Assembly (NCBI GenBank): GCA_023667095.1
Contig: JAMPAT010000001.1
Coordinates: forward strand, 277,677-341,676
Source of the DNA: Bacteroidales bacterium
GTDB lineage: Bacteria > Bacteroidota > Bacteroidia > Bacteroidales > UBA932
Length of the DNA: 64,000 nucleotides
Direction of reading: 5' to 3'
Shown here one piece after another: positions 56,834-64,000 of the stretch. Made by a program: the position numbers and the translations under genes. Within the stretch, counting starts at the first letter, position 1. Each line of letters opens with the position of its first letter. The notes below the pieces were generated by a model. It made no database searches. It was not told where the DNA came from and saw nothing but the letters and a program-made list of their open reading frames with translations.

Positions 56834-57985
56834 TCACAAGGCCGTCCCAAGCAGTCTGCAGGCCTCATCCACTGTCCAGTCCATCATTTCCACATCGCCT
56901 ATGGCACGAGGAATGACAAAATGGACTTTCCCGCCTTCCGCCTTCTTGTCTTTCTGCATTATTGATGACATCTCATCAAGGCCGAACGGGCATTCCACAG
57001 GAAGTCCGCACGACTCCAGGTCCGCCTTCAGCATATCGTCAAGTCCAGCCTTTGAGACCCCGAGCCTCACTCCGAGCCTTGCTGCCATCACCATGCCTGC
57101 AGCAACCGCCTCCCCATGGGTAATGTCCATTCCATTCCTGCGTGCAAGAGTCTCTATGGCATGTGCAAATGTATGTCCGAGATTCAATTTACGCCGCTCC
57201 CATCCCTCAAACTGGTCACGCGACACGACTCCGGCCTTTACCCTCACAGCGGCAGCAACCAGTTCAGACAGGGCGGATGTCCAGTCTTCAGGAGCTGATG
57301 TACACAGTTCACTGAGCGTCATGCAATCAGCTGACAACATCTTTTCATGCAGACGTTTCAGAAAGCCCACTGCCTTTATATAATTTCCTCCATCCTCTAT
57401 GACAAAAGACTTCACCATCTCAGAGGCCCCGGACAGGAAATCCCTGTATGGCAATGATTCCAGCACCCTTGCTGTCACAAAGGTAAACTCTGGCTGCCGT
57501 ATTACCCCGAGCATATTCTTGTACCGGTCGAGATTCACCCCTGTCTTTCCGCCGACAGCAGCATCAACCTGTGCAAGAAGCGTTGTCGGGACATAGGCAA
57601 AACGTATCCCCCGTTTATATATAGAAGCGGCAAAACCTGCCATGTCAGTCGTTATGCCTCCGCCCACGGCAAGTACAAAGGCATTCCTGTCTGCACCGCA
57701 TTCCATCATCCATGAGCATATTGCAAGCACAGTGTCCATTGTCTTGAACTCCTCCGTTGCATCCAGCATATATATTCCGGCACCTTTCCCCTGAAGATAT
57801 CCTGCCAGCCTTTCAACGAATACGGAATTTCCGCAAGCCTTCCTGTCAATTACAGCAAACACCTGCACTCCGGATGGCACAAGGCTCCATATTGCCTCAC
57901 AGTCACCCTCAGCTCCAGCTCCCGGCTCCCCGAAAGCTACACGGCTTATCACCTCCCCACCTGAATATATTTTTATCTGTTCCAT
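56834..57985 (-). CDS. aroB: 3-dehydroquinate synthase
   Basis: 383 residues. NAD-site and metal ligands are visible: LAVGGGITTDMAGFAASIYK, RGIRFAYVPTTLLAQVDAAV with GGKTGVNLDRYKNMLG, the Glu in SEMVKSFVIEDG, and the zinc histidines in LNLGHTFAHAIE and DITHGEAVAAGMVMA. It makes dehydroquinate from DAHP, step 2 of the pathway. It is the first gene of the aroB, aroD-aroA, aroC group on the minus strand, with a consensus promoter upstream; the 166-nt gap to the fusion gene may hold a second promoter. Confidence 0.96.
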   Translation of the reverse strand: MEQIKIYSGGEVISRVAFGEPGAGAEGDCEAIWSLVPSGVQVFAVIDRKACGNSVFVERLAGYLQGKGAGIYMLDATEEFKTMDTVLAICSWMMECGADRNAFVLAVGGGITTDMAGFAASIYKRGIRFAYVPTTLLAQVDAAVGGKTGVNLDRYKNMLGVIRQPEFTFVTARVLESLPYRDFLSGASEMVKSFVIEDGGNYIKAVGFLKRLHEKMLSADCMTLSELCTSAPEDWTSALSELVAAAVRVKAGVVSRDQFEGWERRKLNLGHTFAHAIETLARRNGMDITHGEAVAAGMVMAARLGVRLGVSKAGLDDMLKADLESCGLPVECPFGLDEMSSIMQKDKKAEGGKVHFVIPRAIGDVEMMDWTVDEACRLLGTAL

Positions 57986-58044
57986 ACAATTTCAACATTG
58001 AAGTATTCCAGAGACTGCCACGAATCAGCCGTATGGACATCAGA

Positions 58045-58077
58045 CAAATATACAACACAGTTTGATACTATACCAAA
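58045..58077 (-). promoter_or_regulatory. Promoter of aroB
   Basis: A perfect consensus on the minus strand: TTTG (58074-58077), 21 nt, TATATTTG (58045-58052). Predicted start near 58038; leader about 53 nt. Confidence 0.7.
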
Positions 58078-58146
58078 TAAATATGCCTTTTTCAACTGCA
58101 TTAATATGCCAGGTGTGCTTTTCATGCACAACCCAGCACAGTCAAC

Positions 58147-60720
58147 CTACAGCATCAGCCTCAATCCGAATGAGAATGTACGTCCGAACCCCCAGAAGCC
58201 ACGGAAGGTATCAAGCCCATGGGTGGCACCATCCTTTCCACGCTCAATATACATGCTGTCAAGCAGATTAGAGCCTGTAACAAACAGGGTAAGCCCCAAT
58301 CCCCTGCCATGGAAACGCCCTTTGCCATAGTTCATATCCTGTCCATTTCCGGAAGGCCCTGAAAGGGTTCTAAAAGCCTGGCGGCTTGACCATGAAAGAG
58401 TTGTACCGAGGAGATGATACGACGGAATCCTGTATGACGGGGCACGGTCAGACGCATCGGTCCTTGTCACAGGATCAAAGTCCGCATACATCCTGTCATT
58501 GAACTGCCAGTCAATAGACAGATGGAATCCAGCAGGCATGTCTACATCCATTACTGCCCCTATCTGTGTCTGTGGTGCATCACCGACAGGAAGGCCGTCA
58601 CTGTAGACATTCACACGTCCCATTTCCTGCATGGTGTAGTCATCATATATTATTGCCTGCACATCGTTTTTCCACCTCCAGTCTCCCAAAGACGCAAATG
58701 CACTGAGCTTCAGCCATTGTGTAAAGCGATGGAATACCTCAAGCTCTGCACCGTAATGGAATGCATCCAGGCCTGTAACCATATATTTGGTGTCATCTGC
58801 ATCAATCTGCTTGTATTTGCTTGACATCAGGGACTTGTTCTTCCAATATGCAGCATAGGCTGTGAGTTCCAGGCCTCCCATATTCCACACATATCTCCAC
58901 CCAATCTCTCCAAGGATATTCCTTTCATTCTTCACTCCTTTTGTTATCTCATTGTTTCCGGAAGAGAAATATACACTTGAATATGGCAGACGGCTGTACC
59001 AGCCTCCATTGAGGTATATGCTGTGGCCATGGCCCGGCTTATACAGGACACCTGCCTTGACGCTCGCTCCTGCTCCGCTTGCAACATCACTGTAGACGTC
59101 ATCACCGACATAATTGTAACGGTCCCAACGGCGTGTAGCACTGCCGAAAACCGATGCCCCGGCATTGGCATGCAGACGTTCCGAATCATAGGATGCAGTA
59201 AGATATGCAGTCCCGTGGTTTGTTATCTTCCCGTTATCCGTCCGGACAAAATCCCCTACATGCTTGACAGGGTCACGGCCGGCAAGCCCCGCAAGAGAAT
59301 TGCCTTCATAATCCTCATACCACCAGTCTGCGCCGAGAAGGTCTGTAATCTGCTCCCGTTCCCATGTCGAATAGAACATATAGTGAAGCCCGGCCCCAAG
59401 CGTCCAGCTGTCCGTAAGCCGATACTCTGCCGAAGTGATGGCTCCAGCCTGTGTATGCCCTGCCTGATAGTCACTAAGGATATTTTTTGCCTCCCTGCCA
59501 GGAGCCAATGCACCATCAGAGACATTTGAAGAAGTGTTTGCAGCTACGATTGCATCCCAGTCAATCTGCGAGTCCCTGATATACGATGCCAATGGCATCC
59601 CCTTTGTCTCTGACCATCGTCCACCTCCACTTGCAAGGGCAAGATATACAGAATTCTTCATGGATATACGTTCTCCATTCCACATATGCTGCATGGTAAA
59701 ATACGGCTTGAAATAATTGTTCTTGTTGAGATTGAAGGCCTTGCCGTCACGCCAGCCCCAGTTCCTGTTATATTTCAGGCCATGTTCACGGACTTCATCC
59801 CAGCTAAGGCGCGTTGACCTCTGCTCATGGTTCTCCGGTGAACCGAGCGCAGTGAAAAGCAGAGTATGCCCAGAGCCGAAACGCTTGCTTACATTCAGCA
59901 TGTATGAAAATGCACTGACCGCTGTTGCATCCACATATCCATTTCCTCCGACATACGAAGCCATCAAGTTCAAGGCCCATCCCTTAGGAAGCTGCCCGCT
60001 GCTGACCTTGATATAGCTTTTCACAGTGCCATAGCCGGATGCATAGACTCCGGCTTCACCACCGGGCAGCTCAGAGGATGCATCCGTAATAATGTTTACA
60101 GTTCCACCGACAGAACCGTCGGAAAGCATTGATGAACCGATTCCTTTCTGAAGCTGGATAGCGTATGTCGCATCGGACAGTCCCATCCAGTTGTTCCAGT
60201 ACATGCTTCCGGAGACCAGTCCGCTTATGGGAATCCCATTCAGCATCACTGAGATGTTATCCTGTCCGAACCCACGGATATTCAGCTTTGCATCGCCATA
60301 GCTTCCTGATTCCGAAGTAGCATAGAGACCTGGGACACCTTTGAGCAATTCCGGATAGGTACGTGATGCAGCCCTTGATTTCAGTGTAGCGTTGTCAATT
60401 GCTGTCAGCCTGAGAGGGCTGTTGACTGCATTGCTGAAAGTTGCTGAAATTGTCACTTCCTGAAGAGAAAGGGTATCAAGCGGAGTTCCAGACCATGTAT
60501 CTGACTTTTCGGAATCTACTGACATCGCAACCGTAGCCGGGAATGCAGCTGTCTGATCTCCCGATGTTGCCACCGTAGAGTACAATGATGTTTTCTGTCC
60601 ACCAGAAACGCCTGATTTACATTTCGGCACATACGGGCCATGTACCTGGACATCCGCAGCAGACACCGTAAGTGCTGCCGAAAGAATTGTGATGCCCACA
60701 AGAAATAAGTTTGTCTTCAT
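58147..60720 (-). CDS. TonB-dependent receptor, candidate flavin transporter
   Basis: 857 residues from the ATG at 60720, which opens a signal peptide (MKTNLFLVGITILSAALTVS). The TonB-box-like segment LSLQEVTISATFS precedes the plug (about 110-235; YPELLKGVPGLYATSESGSY, KLNIRGFGQDNISVMLNGIP, GSVGGTVNIITD). The remainder is a 22-strand barrel pattern ending GFGRTFSFGLRLML with the final aromatic-type outer membrane signal. There is no carboxypeptidase-like N-terminal domain and no SusD partner, so it is not a SusC protein. The gene lies behind an FMN riboswitch, which points to uptake of riboflavin or a related flavin; this substrate is inferred from regulation only. Confidence 0.88.
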   Translation of the reverse strand: MKTNLFLVGITILSAALTVSAADVQVHGPYVPKCKSGVSGGQKTSLYSTVATSGDQTAAFPATVAMSVDSEKSDTWSGTPLDTLSLQEVTISATFSNAVNSPLRLTAIDNATLKSRAASRTYPELLKGVPGLYATSESGSYGDAKLNIRGFGQDNISVMLNGIPISGLVSGSMYWNNWMGLSDATYAIQLQKGIGSSMLSDGSVGGTVNIITDASSELPGGEAGVYASGYGTVKSYIKVSSGQLPKGWALNLMASYVGGNGYVDATAVSAFSYMLNVSKRFGSGHTLLFTALGSPENHEQRSTRLSWDEVREHGLKYNRNWGWRDGKAFNLNKNNYFKPYFTMQHMWNGERISMKNSVYLALASGGGRWSETKGMPLASYIRDSQIDWDAIVAANTSSNVSDGALAPGREAKNILSDYQAGHTQAGAITSAEYRLTDSWTLGAGLHYMFYSTWEREQITDLLGADWWYEDYEGNSLAGLAGRDPVKHVGDFVRTDNGKITNHGTAYLTASYDSERLHANAGASVFGSATRRWDRYNYVGDDVYSDVASGAGASVKAGVLYKPGHGHSIYLNGGWYSRLPYSSVYFSSGNNEITKGVKNERNILGEIGWRYVWNMGGLELTAYAAYWKNKSLMSSKYKQIDADDTKYMVTGLDAFHYGAELEVFHRFTQWLKLSAFASLGDWRWKNDVQAIIYDDYTMQEMGRVNVYSDGLPVGDAPQTQIGAVMDVDMPAGFHLSIDWQFNDRMYADFDPVTRTDASDRAPSYRIPSYHLLGTTLSWSSRQAFRTLSGPSGNGQDMNYGKGRFHGRGLGLTLFVTGSNLLDSMYIERGKDGATHGLDTFRGFWGFGRTFSFGLRLML

Positions 60721-60810
60721 CTGAAAAAACCTTAAACTGTTACTCATGGCATACAATTCAAGGCTCATGCGAAAGCTTCATGGCCACAGGCCGGAGACAC
60801 CGGACCGCAA

Positions 60811-60943
60811 CCCATTTCTTCTTCCATCCAGACTTACCTGATTTAACCAGGAATACTGTCGGTACCGTAATTGCAACGGTTCATGCCTTTCGGCTCGCGG
60901 ACTGTACCGCCGATCGGGAATCTCACCCTGCCCTGAAGATATG
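60811..60943 (-). promoter_or_regulatory. FMN riboswitch (RFN element)
   Basis: On the minus strand the conserved blocks occur in the correct order: ATCTTCAGGGCAGGGTGAGA and TTCCCGATCGGCGGTACAGT, then CCGCGAGCC, the ACCGTTGC..ACGGTACCGACAGT segment, and at the 3' end GTCTGGATGGAAGAAGA, which closes the P1 stem with ATCTTC. This is the complete FMN aptamer layout. It ends about 90 nt before the start codon of the TonB receptor. No clear U-rich terminator follows, so control may act on translation; FMN binding is expected to switch expression off. Confidence 0.92.
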
Positions 60944-60949
60944 CGGGTG

Positions 60950-60957
60950 CAAAGGTA
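60950..60957 (-). promoter_or_regulatory. -7 box TACCTTTG ahead of the FMN riboswitch
   Basis: A perfect -7 consensus; transcription would start close to the first aptamer nucleotide. No clear TTTG at 19-21 nt upstream. Confidence 0.5.
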
Positions 60958-61127
60958 AGATAATTTTCATATATCTTCAGTGCATTTATACAGTTTTTTT
61001 CAAAGACACAGGGAAAAGCTATGGTCAAGGCAGCATCTGGAAGCAACAGTTACTGATCTGACGGGCATGTTTTCAGTATAACATAGGCATGAATGGAGAC
61101 AAAATCAGTCCTTTGAAAGAAAAAAAG

Positions 61128-61158
61128 TTTGCAATTAGGACAATTTGGAATATCTTTG
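61128..61158 (+). promoter_or_regulatory. Promoter of tRNA-Leu(CAA)
   Basis: TTTG (61128-61131), 19 nt, TATCTTTG (61151-61158): a perfect consensus. It lies about 98 nt before the mature tRNA, so a long 5' leader is expected to be trimmed by RNase P. Confidence 0.7.
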
Positions 61159-61255
61159 CAGTCTTGAATGAAGGTCTACCACTTCATCAGCAGCTTTTCT
61201 GTGGCAAGTTAGCGATGAAACAGCTATAATTCAAAAACGGGAAGGCCAACCATCA

Positions 61256-61339
61256 GCCCGGATGGCGGAATCGGTAGACGCGTTGGTCTCAAACACCAAT
61301 GTCCGAAAGGATGTGCCGGTTCGACCCCGGCTCCGGGTA
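61256..61339 (+). tRNA. tRNA-Leu (anticodon CAA)
   Basis: 84 nt. Acceptor GCCCGGA/TCCGGGT (a G-U pair at the end), D-arm GCGGAATCGGTAGACGCG, anticodon stem-loop TTGGTCTCAAACACCAA with CAA, long variable arm TGTCCGAAAGGATGT, T-loop GTTCGACCC. CCA is not encoded. It reads UUG codons. Confidence 0.97.
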
Positions 61340-61345
61340 CAGCAG

Positions 61346-61379
61346 ACGGAGTTCCAGGATTATCTGGAACTCCGTTTTT
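61346..61379 (+). terminator. Terminator of tRNA-Leu(CAA)
   Basis: Perfect 12-bp stem ACGGAGTTCCAG / CTGGAACTCCGT with a 6-nt loop and five T residues. Confidence 0.9.
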
Positions 61380-61655
61380 CATTTGGTCTCCAGAAGCTTC
61401 GAATTCACGTGGAGAAAACTGAAGCTCCGGCTGCCTTGCATTTTCCTGTACATTGCAAGCAACATATCGGCTCATTGCAATGCTGAAGCCATAAGTTTGG
61501 CCCCAGACAAGGAATCTTCCAATGTCCGGAAACAGCCGGAACGCATCCAGATACCAAGTAACTCTAAAAAATAAGCACGTGCTTTCGGAAACAGGGGATA
61601 TGGTGAAAGGTCTGCGGTCACTGCATCTCATCATGCAGGTACAGTGCACTTGAAC
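61380..61655. other. Intergenic stretch, nothing recognised
   Basis: Between the tRNA-Leu terminator and the cstA stop. Open frames on the minus strand overlap the tRNA gene and lack family features. No repeat or promoter was noticed. Confidence 0.5.
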
Positions 61656-63056
61656 TCATCGCTTTCTCCGGTGATGGAACCAGATGAAAGATGCAGCTGA
61701 AAAGAGGACTGCAGTGATGTCTGACACCATCGCACCGAGACGGAGCCCTTCCGGAGCCTGCATGATGTATGAAATCACGACACACGTCATGAATACAGCA
61801 GGAGCCAGGGCAATCCAATAGTTTCTGGAATTTACAGACAGATAGGCACTTGCTGTCCATAGGAAAATGGTGGCAAGTGTCTGGTTGGACCACGCGAAAT
61901 ATCTCCACAGGACATCAAAATTGACCTGTGTAAGCACTATGCAGATGACAAATAGCGGAATGGCAATCAAGAATCTTCTGCAGAGGCTATCCTGCCTGAT
62001 TCCAGTTGCATCAGCCAATGTGAGACGTGCACTTCTGAAAGCTGTATCACCGCTGGTAATCGGGCATGCCACGACACCAAGGACAGCAAGGATGGATCCG
62101 AATGTCCCAAGGAGCCCCTTTGAAATGCTGTTCACAACTGTGGCAGGACCTCCGGAAGCAACAGCATCCCCAATGCTGGGAGTATCACCGAAAAATGCGA
62201 TTGTTGCTGCACACCAGATCAATGCTACAATCCCTTCAACTATCATTGCCCCGAAAAACACAGGCCTGCATTCACCTTCTCTCGTAACGCATCGCGCCAT
62301 CATCGGCGACTGGGTTGCATGGAACCCGCTTATTGCACCGCATGCTATGGTCACAAACAGGAACGGGAACACTGAAAGTCCTTTCGGGTGAAGGTTTTCA
62401 ACGTTGAGTTCCATCATCTTCAAGGAACCGTTGAAATGCCCGATAAGCATCGCCACAGTAATCCCGGCTGCCATCACCAGGAGTGCAGCACCGAAAAGCG
62501 GATATATTTTCCCTATCACCTTGTCGATAGGCAGCACAGTCGCAACTATATAATACAGTATTATCACAACAGTCCACAGAATGACAGAAATTCCGGTCAT
62601 GGAGGAAAGCAAGGCTGCAGGAGAGCTGACAAATACAGTCCCGACAAGTACGAGCAGAATCACCGAAAATACCCTCATCAGTGTACGCATGCCCCCTCCA
62701 AGGTATATGCCGACGATTTCAGATACAGATGTACCGTCATGACGCATCGATATGACACCGGAAAGGTAATCATGCACAGCACCGGCAAGGACAGAGCCAA
62801 GCGTTATCCAGAGAAAAGCGACCGGCCCGAACATGGCTCCAAGTATTGCCCCGAATATCGGACCTGTGCCTGCAATGTTCAGGAATTGGATAAGGAACGC
62901 CTTGTACCAGGGCATAGGAACATAGTCAATCCCGTCCTTAAGCCTATTTGCCGGTGTCTGCAAGGCATTGTCAAATCCGACTGTCACCTGTACATATTTT
63001 CCATACAGGAAATATCCTGCTACAAGAAATGCGAGGCATAAGATAAAGGTTATCAT
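61656..63056 (-). CDS. CstA-family peptide/pyruvate transporter (carbon starvation protein A)
   Basis: 466 residues, shorter than E. coli CstA (701). About 12 hydrophobic segments; the conserved blocks ALQTPANRLKDGIDYVPMPW, FLIQFLNIAGTGPIFGAILG, VHDYLSGVISMRHDGTSVSE and ACGAISGFHATQSPMMARCV, and CPITSGDTAFRSARLTLADA are present. The C-terminal extension of enteric CstA is missing, as in other Bacteroidota members. CstA proteins import peptides or pyruvate during carbon limitation; which one applies here is unknown. It has its own -7 box at 63082-63089. Confidence 0.93.
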   Translation of the reverse strand: MITFILCLAFLVAGYFLYGKYVQVTVGFDNALQTPANRLKDGIDYVPMPWYKAFLIQFLNIAGTGPIFGAILGAMFGPVAFLWITLGSVLAGAVHDYLSGVISMRHDGTSVSEIVGIYLGGGMRTLMRVFSVILLVLVGTVFVSSPAALLSSMTGISVILWTVVIILYYIVATVLPIDKVIGKIYPLFGAALLVMAAGITVAMLIGHFNGSLKMMELNVENLHPKGLSVFPFLFVTIACGAISGFHATQSPMMARCVTREGECRPVFFGAMIVEGIVALIWCAATIAFFGDTPSIGDAVASGGPATVVNSISKGLLGTFGSILAVLGVVACPITSGDTAFRSARLTLADATGIRQDSLCRRFLIAIPLFVICIVLTQVNFDVLWRYFAWSNQTLATIFLWTASAYLSVNSRNYWIALAPAVFMTCVVISYIMQAPEGLRLGAMVSDITAVLFSAASFIWFHHRRKR

Positions 63057-63081
63057 GGTGTCATAGCGGTTAAAAACTCCG

Positions 63082-63089
63082 CAAATATA
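63082..63089 (-). promoter_or_regulatory. -7 box TATATTTG of the CstA-family gene
   Basis: A perfect -7 consensus, 25 nt before the ATG at 63056; no TTTG at the expected -33 position. Confidence 0.45.
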
Positions 63090-63217
63090 TCATTTCTTTT
63101 GGGATTACACTACCAGGAACGAAAAATGCTGTCCACAACAGCAGGTGCAATGCAAGAAAAGTATGAAAGAATGGCAAGCAGTTTGCCATAGCTGCCTAAC
63201 ATTAAAATATATGAGCC

Positions 63218-63694
63218 ATGAAAAAGAGACAAGATACAGACAGAATGCCAGTAAAGTCACTGGAGATAGAAAAGTATATCGGGAAATGGTATGAGATTGC
63301 AAGATACGACAACCGTTTCGAACGCTGGATGGACAATGTCACAGCAGATTATTCAATTACTAAAAAAGGAAAGGTCAAGGTCGTGAATTCCGGCTGGAAA
63401 GATGGGAAACAACGTAATTCACGTGGGAGAGCAAGACAGCCGTCACCGGATGAAAATCCAGGCAGGCTGAGAGTATCTTTCTTCCCCTTCATCTATTCAG
63501 ACTACAACATATTGCTGATAGACAAAGACTACAGCTACGCTCTTGTAGGTAGCAAAAGCGACAAATTCCTGTGGATTCTGTCAAGGACTCCTGAATTGCC
63601 TGAAAACATCATGTCCGAAATTTTCACAGAAGCCGGCAGACTTGGATACGACACATCGAAGCTGCTGACCGTCGACCAGGACAGGAACAGATAA
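63218..63694 (+). CDS. Lipocalin (Blc-like)
   Basis: 158 residues. The lipocalin entry motif is IEKYIGKWYEIARYDNRFER; then NVTADYSITKKGKVKVVNSG, RLRVSFFPFIYSDYNILLID, DYSYALVGSKSDKFLWILSR and the C-terminal helix PENIMSEIFTEAGRLGYDTS. Bacterial Blc proteins are outer membrane lipoproteins that bind lysophospholipids. This one has no signal peptide or lipobox at its start (MKKRQDTDRMPVKSLEIEKY), so it would be cytoplasmic unless an upstream start is used; none is visible. It is convergent with tRNA-Ala. Confidence 0.9.
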   Translation: MKKRQDTDRMPVKSLEIEKYIGKWYEIARYDNRFERWMDNVTADYSITKKGKVKVVNSGWKDGKQRNSRGRARQPSPDENPGRLRVSFFPFIYSDYNILLIDKDYSYALVGSKSDKFLWILSRTPELPENIMSEIFTEAGRLGYDTSKLLTVDQDRNR

Positions 63695-63697
63695 AGC

Positions 63698-63733
63698 AAA
63701 AGAAGCGGCACCGTAAACGATGTCGCTTCTTTT
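63698..63733. terminator. Bidirectional terminator between lipocalin and tRNA-Ala
   Basis: Stem AAAAGAAGCG / CGCTTCTTTT (10 bp) with further pairing GCA/TGT inside; A- and T-runs on both sides. It ends 4 nt from the tRNA-Ala 3' end, so it terminates the 16S-tRNA unit on the minus strand. Confidence 0.85.
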
Positions 63734-63736
63734 ATG

Positions 63737-63810
63737 TGGAGAATGTCGGAGTCGAACCGACGACCCTCTGCTTGCAAAGCAGATGCTCTAGCCAACTGAG
63801 CTAATCCCCC
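63737..63810 (-). tRNA. tRNA-Ala (anticodon TGC)
   Basis: 74 nt. Acceptor GGGGGAT/ATTCTCC, D-arm TAGCTCAGTTGGCTAGAGCA, anticodon stem-loop CTGCTTTGCAAGCAG with TGC, T-loop GTTCGACTC. It lies 4 nt from tRNA-Ile, the usual 16S-23S spacer pair. Confidence 0.97.
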
Positions 63811-63814
63811 GAAG

Positions 63815-63888
63815 TAGTCCCGAGCAGACTTGAACTGCTGACCCCTACATTATCAGTGTAGTGCTCTAACCAACTGAGCTACGGGACT
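63815..63888 (-). tRNA. tRNA-Ile (anticodon GAT)
   Basis: 74 nt. Acceptor AGTCCCG/CGGGACT, D-arm TAGCTCAGTTGGTTAGAGCA, anticodon stem-loop CTACACTGATAATGTAG with GAT, T-loop GTTCAAGTC. The spacer to the 16S 3' end is about 84 nt and contains the hairpin CCCTAT/ATAGGG. Confidence 0.97.
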
Positions 63889-63972
63889 ATATATATCAAA
63901 AGACTGAGAAAAAATGTGATGCTGAAAGAAACCCTATAAGTATAGGGCAGCGACGTCATGCGAAATGCTCCA

Positions 63973-64000
63973 AAAAGGAGGTGTTCCAGCCACACCTTCC
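63973..64000 (-). rRNA. rrs: 16S ribosomal RNA, 3' end only (cut by window edge)
   Basis: On the minus strand the last bases read GGAAGGTGTGGCTGGAACA followed by CCTCC and a T-run, the conserved 3' end of 16S rRNA including the anti-Shine-Dalgarno core. The exact 3' end (about 63973-63976) is approximate. The order 16S, tRNA-Ile, tRNA-Ala is that of an rRNA operon, but no 23S gene follows. Confidence 0.93.

Noticed and set aside
61224..61649. Open frame of 141 codons on the minus strand
   Set aside because: It runs through tRNA-Leu(CAA) and its terminator and has no recognisable protein features.

Overview
The window reads as a chromosome segment of a Bacteroidota bacterium, most likely order Bacteroidales. 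The basis is the repeated promoter pattern TTTG, 19-21 nt, TAnnTTTG, the near absence of Shine-Dalgarno sequences, the family content (DUF4465, DUF2147, DUF4922, HU-CCDC81-like, GH43/GH20/GH2, TonB receptor) and the 16S rRNA 3' end at the right edge. Base composition looks near 48% G+C by eye. I cannot fix a genus. No prophage, integrase, intact transposase or CRISPR array was seen; most of the window is ordinary chromosome.

Layout. 1-2.8 kb: a GNAT protein cut by the window edge, tcdA, and a DUF1016 PDDEXK nuclease gene bounded by direct repeats that contain the end of a winged-helix gene. 2.8-11.1 kb: GH43 lipoprotein, mazG, acetyl-CoA hydrolase/transferase, secreted GH43, EamA permease with a small coupled membrane ORF, a Bax-inhibitor-1 protein and an SPFH lipoprotein. 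11.1-14.5 kb: nested inverted repeats, tRNA-Leu(GAG), DUF2147, rpsP-rimM, DUF4465 lipoprotein. 14.5-21.5 kb: a seven-gene lysine/diaminopimelate operon (dapE-lysC-dapB-dapA-dapD-aminotransferase-dapF). 21.6-25.5 kb: GH20 hexosaminidase and a divergent MFS transporter with a structured leader.

25.5-34.9 kb: a nine-gene fatty-acyl/polyene-type cluster (acyltransferase, ketosynthase, ACP, dehydratase, thioesterase, MMPL exporter, CrtI-like oxidoreductase, ketoreductase, LolA-like carrier) behind one promoter. It resembles aryl-polyene or flexirubin clusters but lacks the aromatic starter genes. 35-46.5 kb: GH2 beta-galactosidase, a palindrome-rich intergenic region, murI, and a peptidoglycan-salvage-like operon (GT2, HIT-SpoIID fusion, AmpG-like permease, NamZ-like muramidase). 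46.7-53.4 kb: a second palindrome region, Nudix, AspT-type transporter, acyl-ACP thioesterase, HU-domain membrane protein, tRNA-Asn, HdeD-like protein, MscS channel. 53.4-58 kb: shikimate genes aroB, aroD-aroA (fused) and aroC. 58-61 kb: a TonB-dependent receptor behind an FMN riboswitch. 61-64 kb: tRNA-Leu(CAA), CstA, lipocalin, then tRNA-Ala, tRNA-Ile and the 16S rRNA 3' end on the minus strand.

The points most worth checking are the FMN-riboswitch-controlled TonB receptor, a 16S-tRNA-Ile-tRNA-Ala unit that ends at a terminator with no 23S gene after it, the reduced acyl/polyene cluster, the HIT-SpoIID protein without a signal peptide in an AmpG/NamZ operon, the AroD-AroA fusion, and two unrelated families of perfect palindromes in the two longest gene-free regions. 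Many minus-strand genes start at ATG codons downstream of in-frame TTG codons; I used the ATG in each such case and say so.
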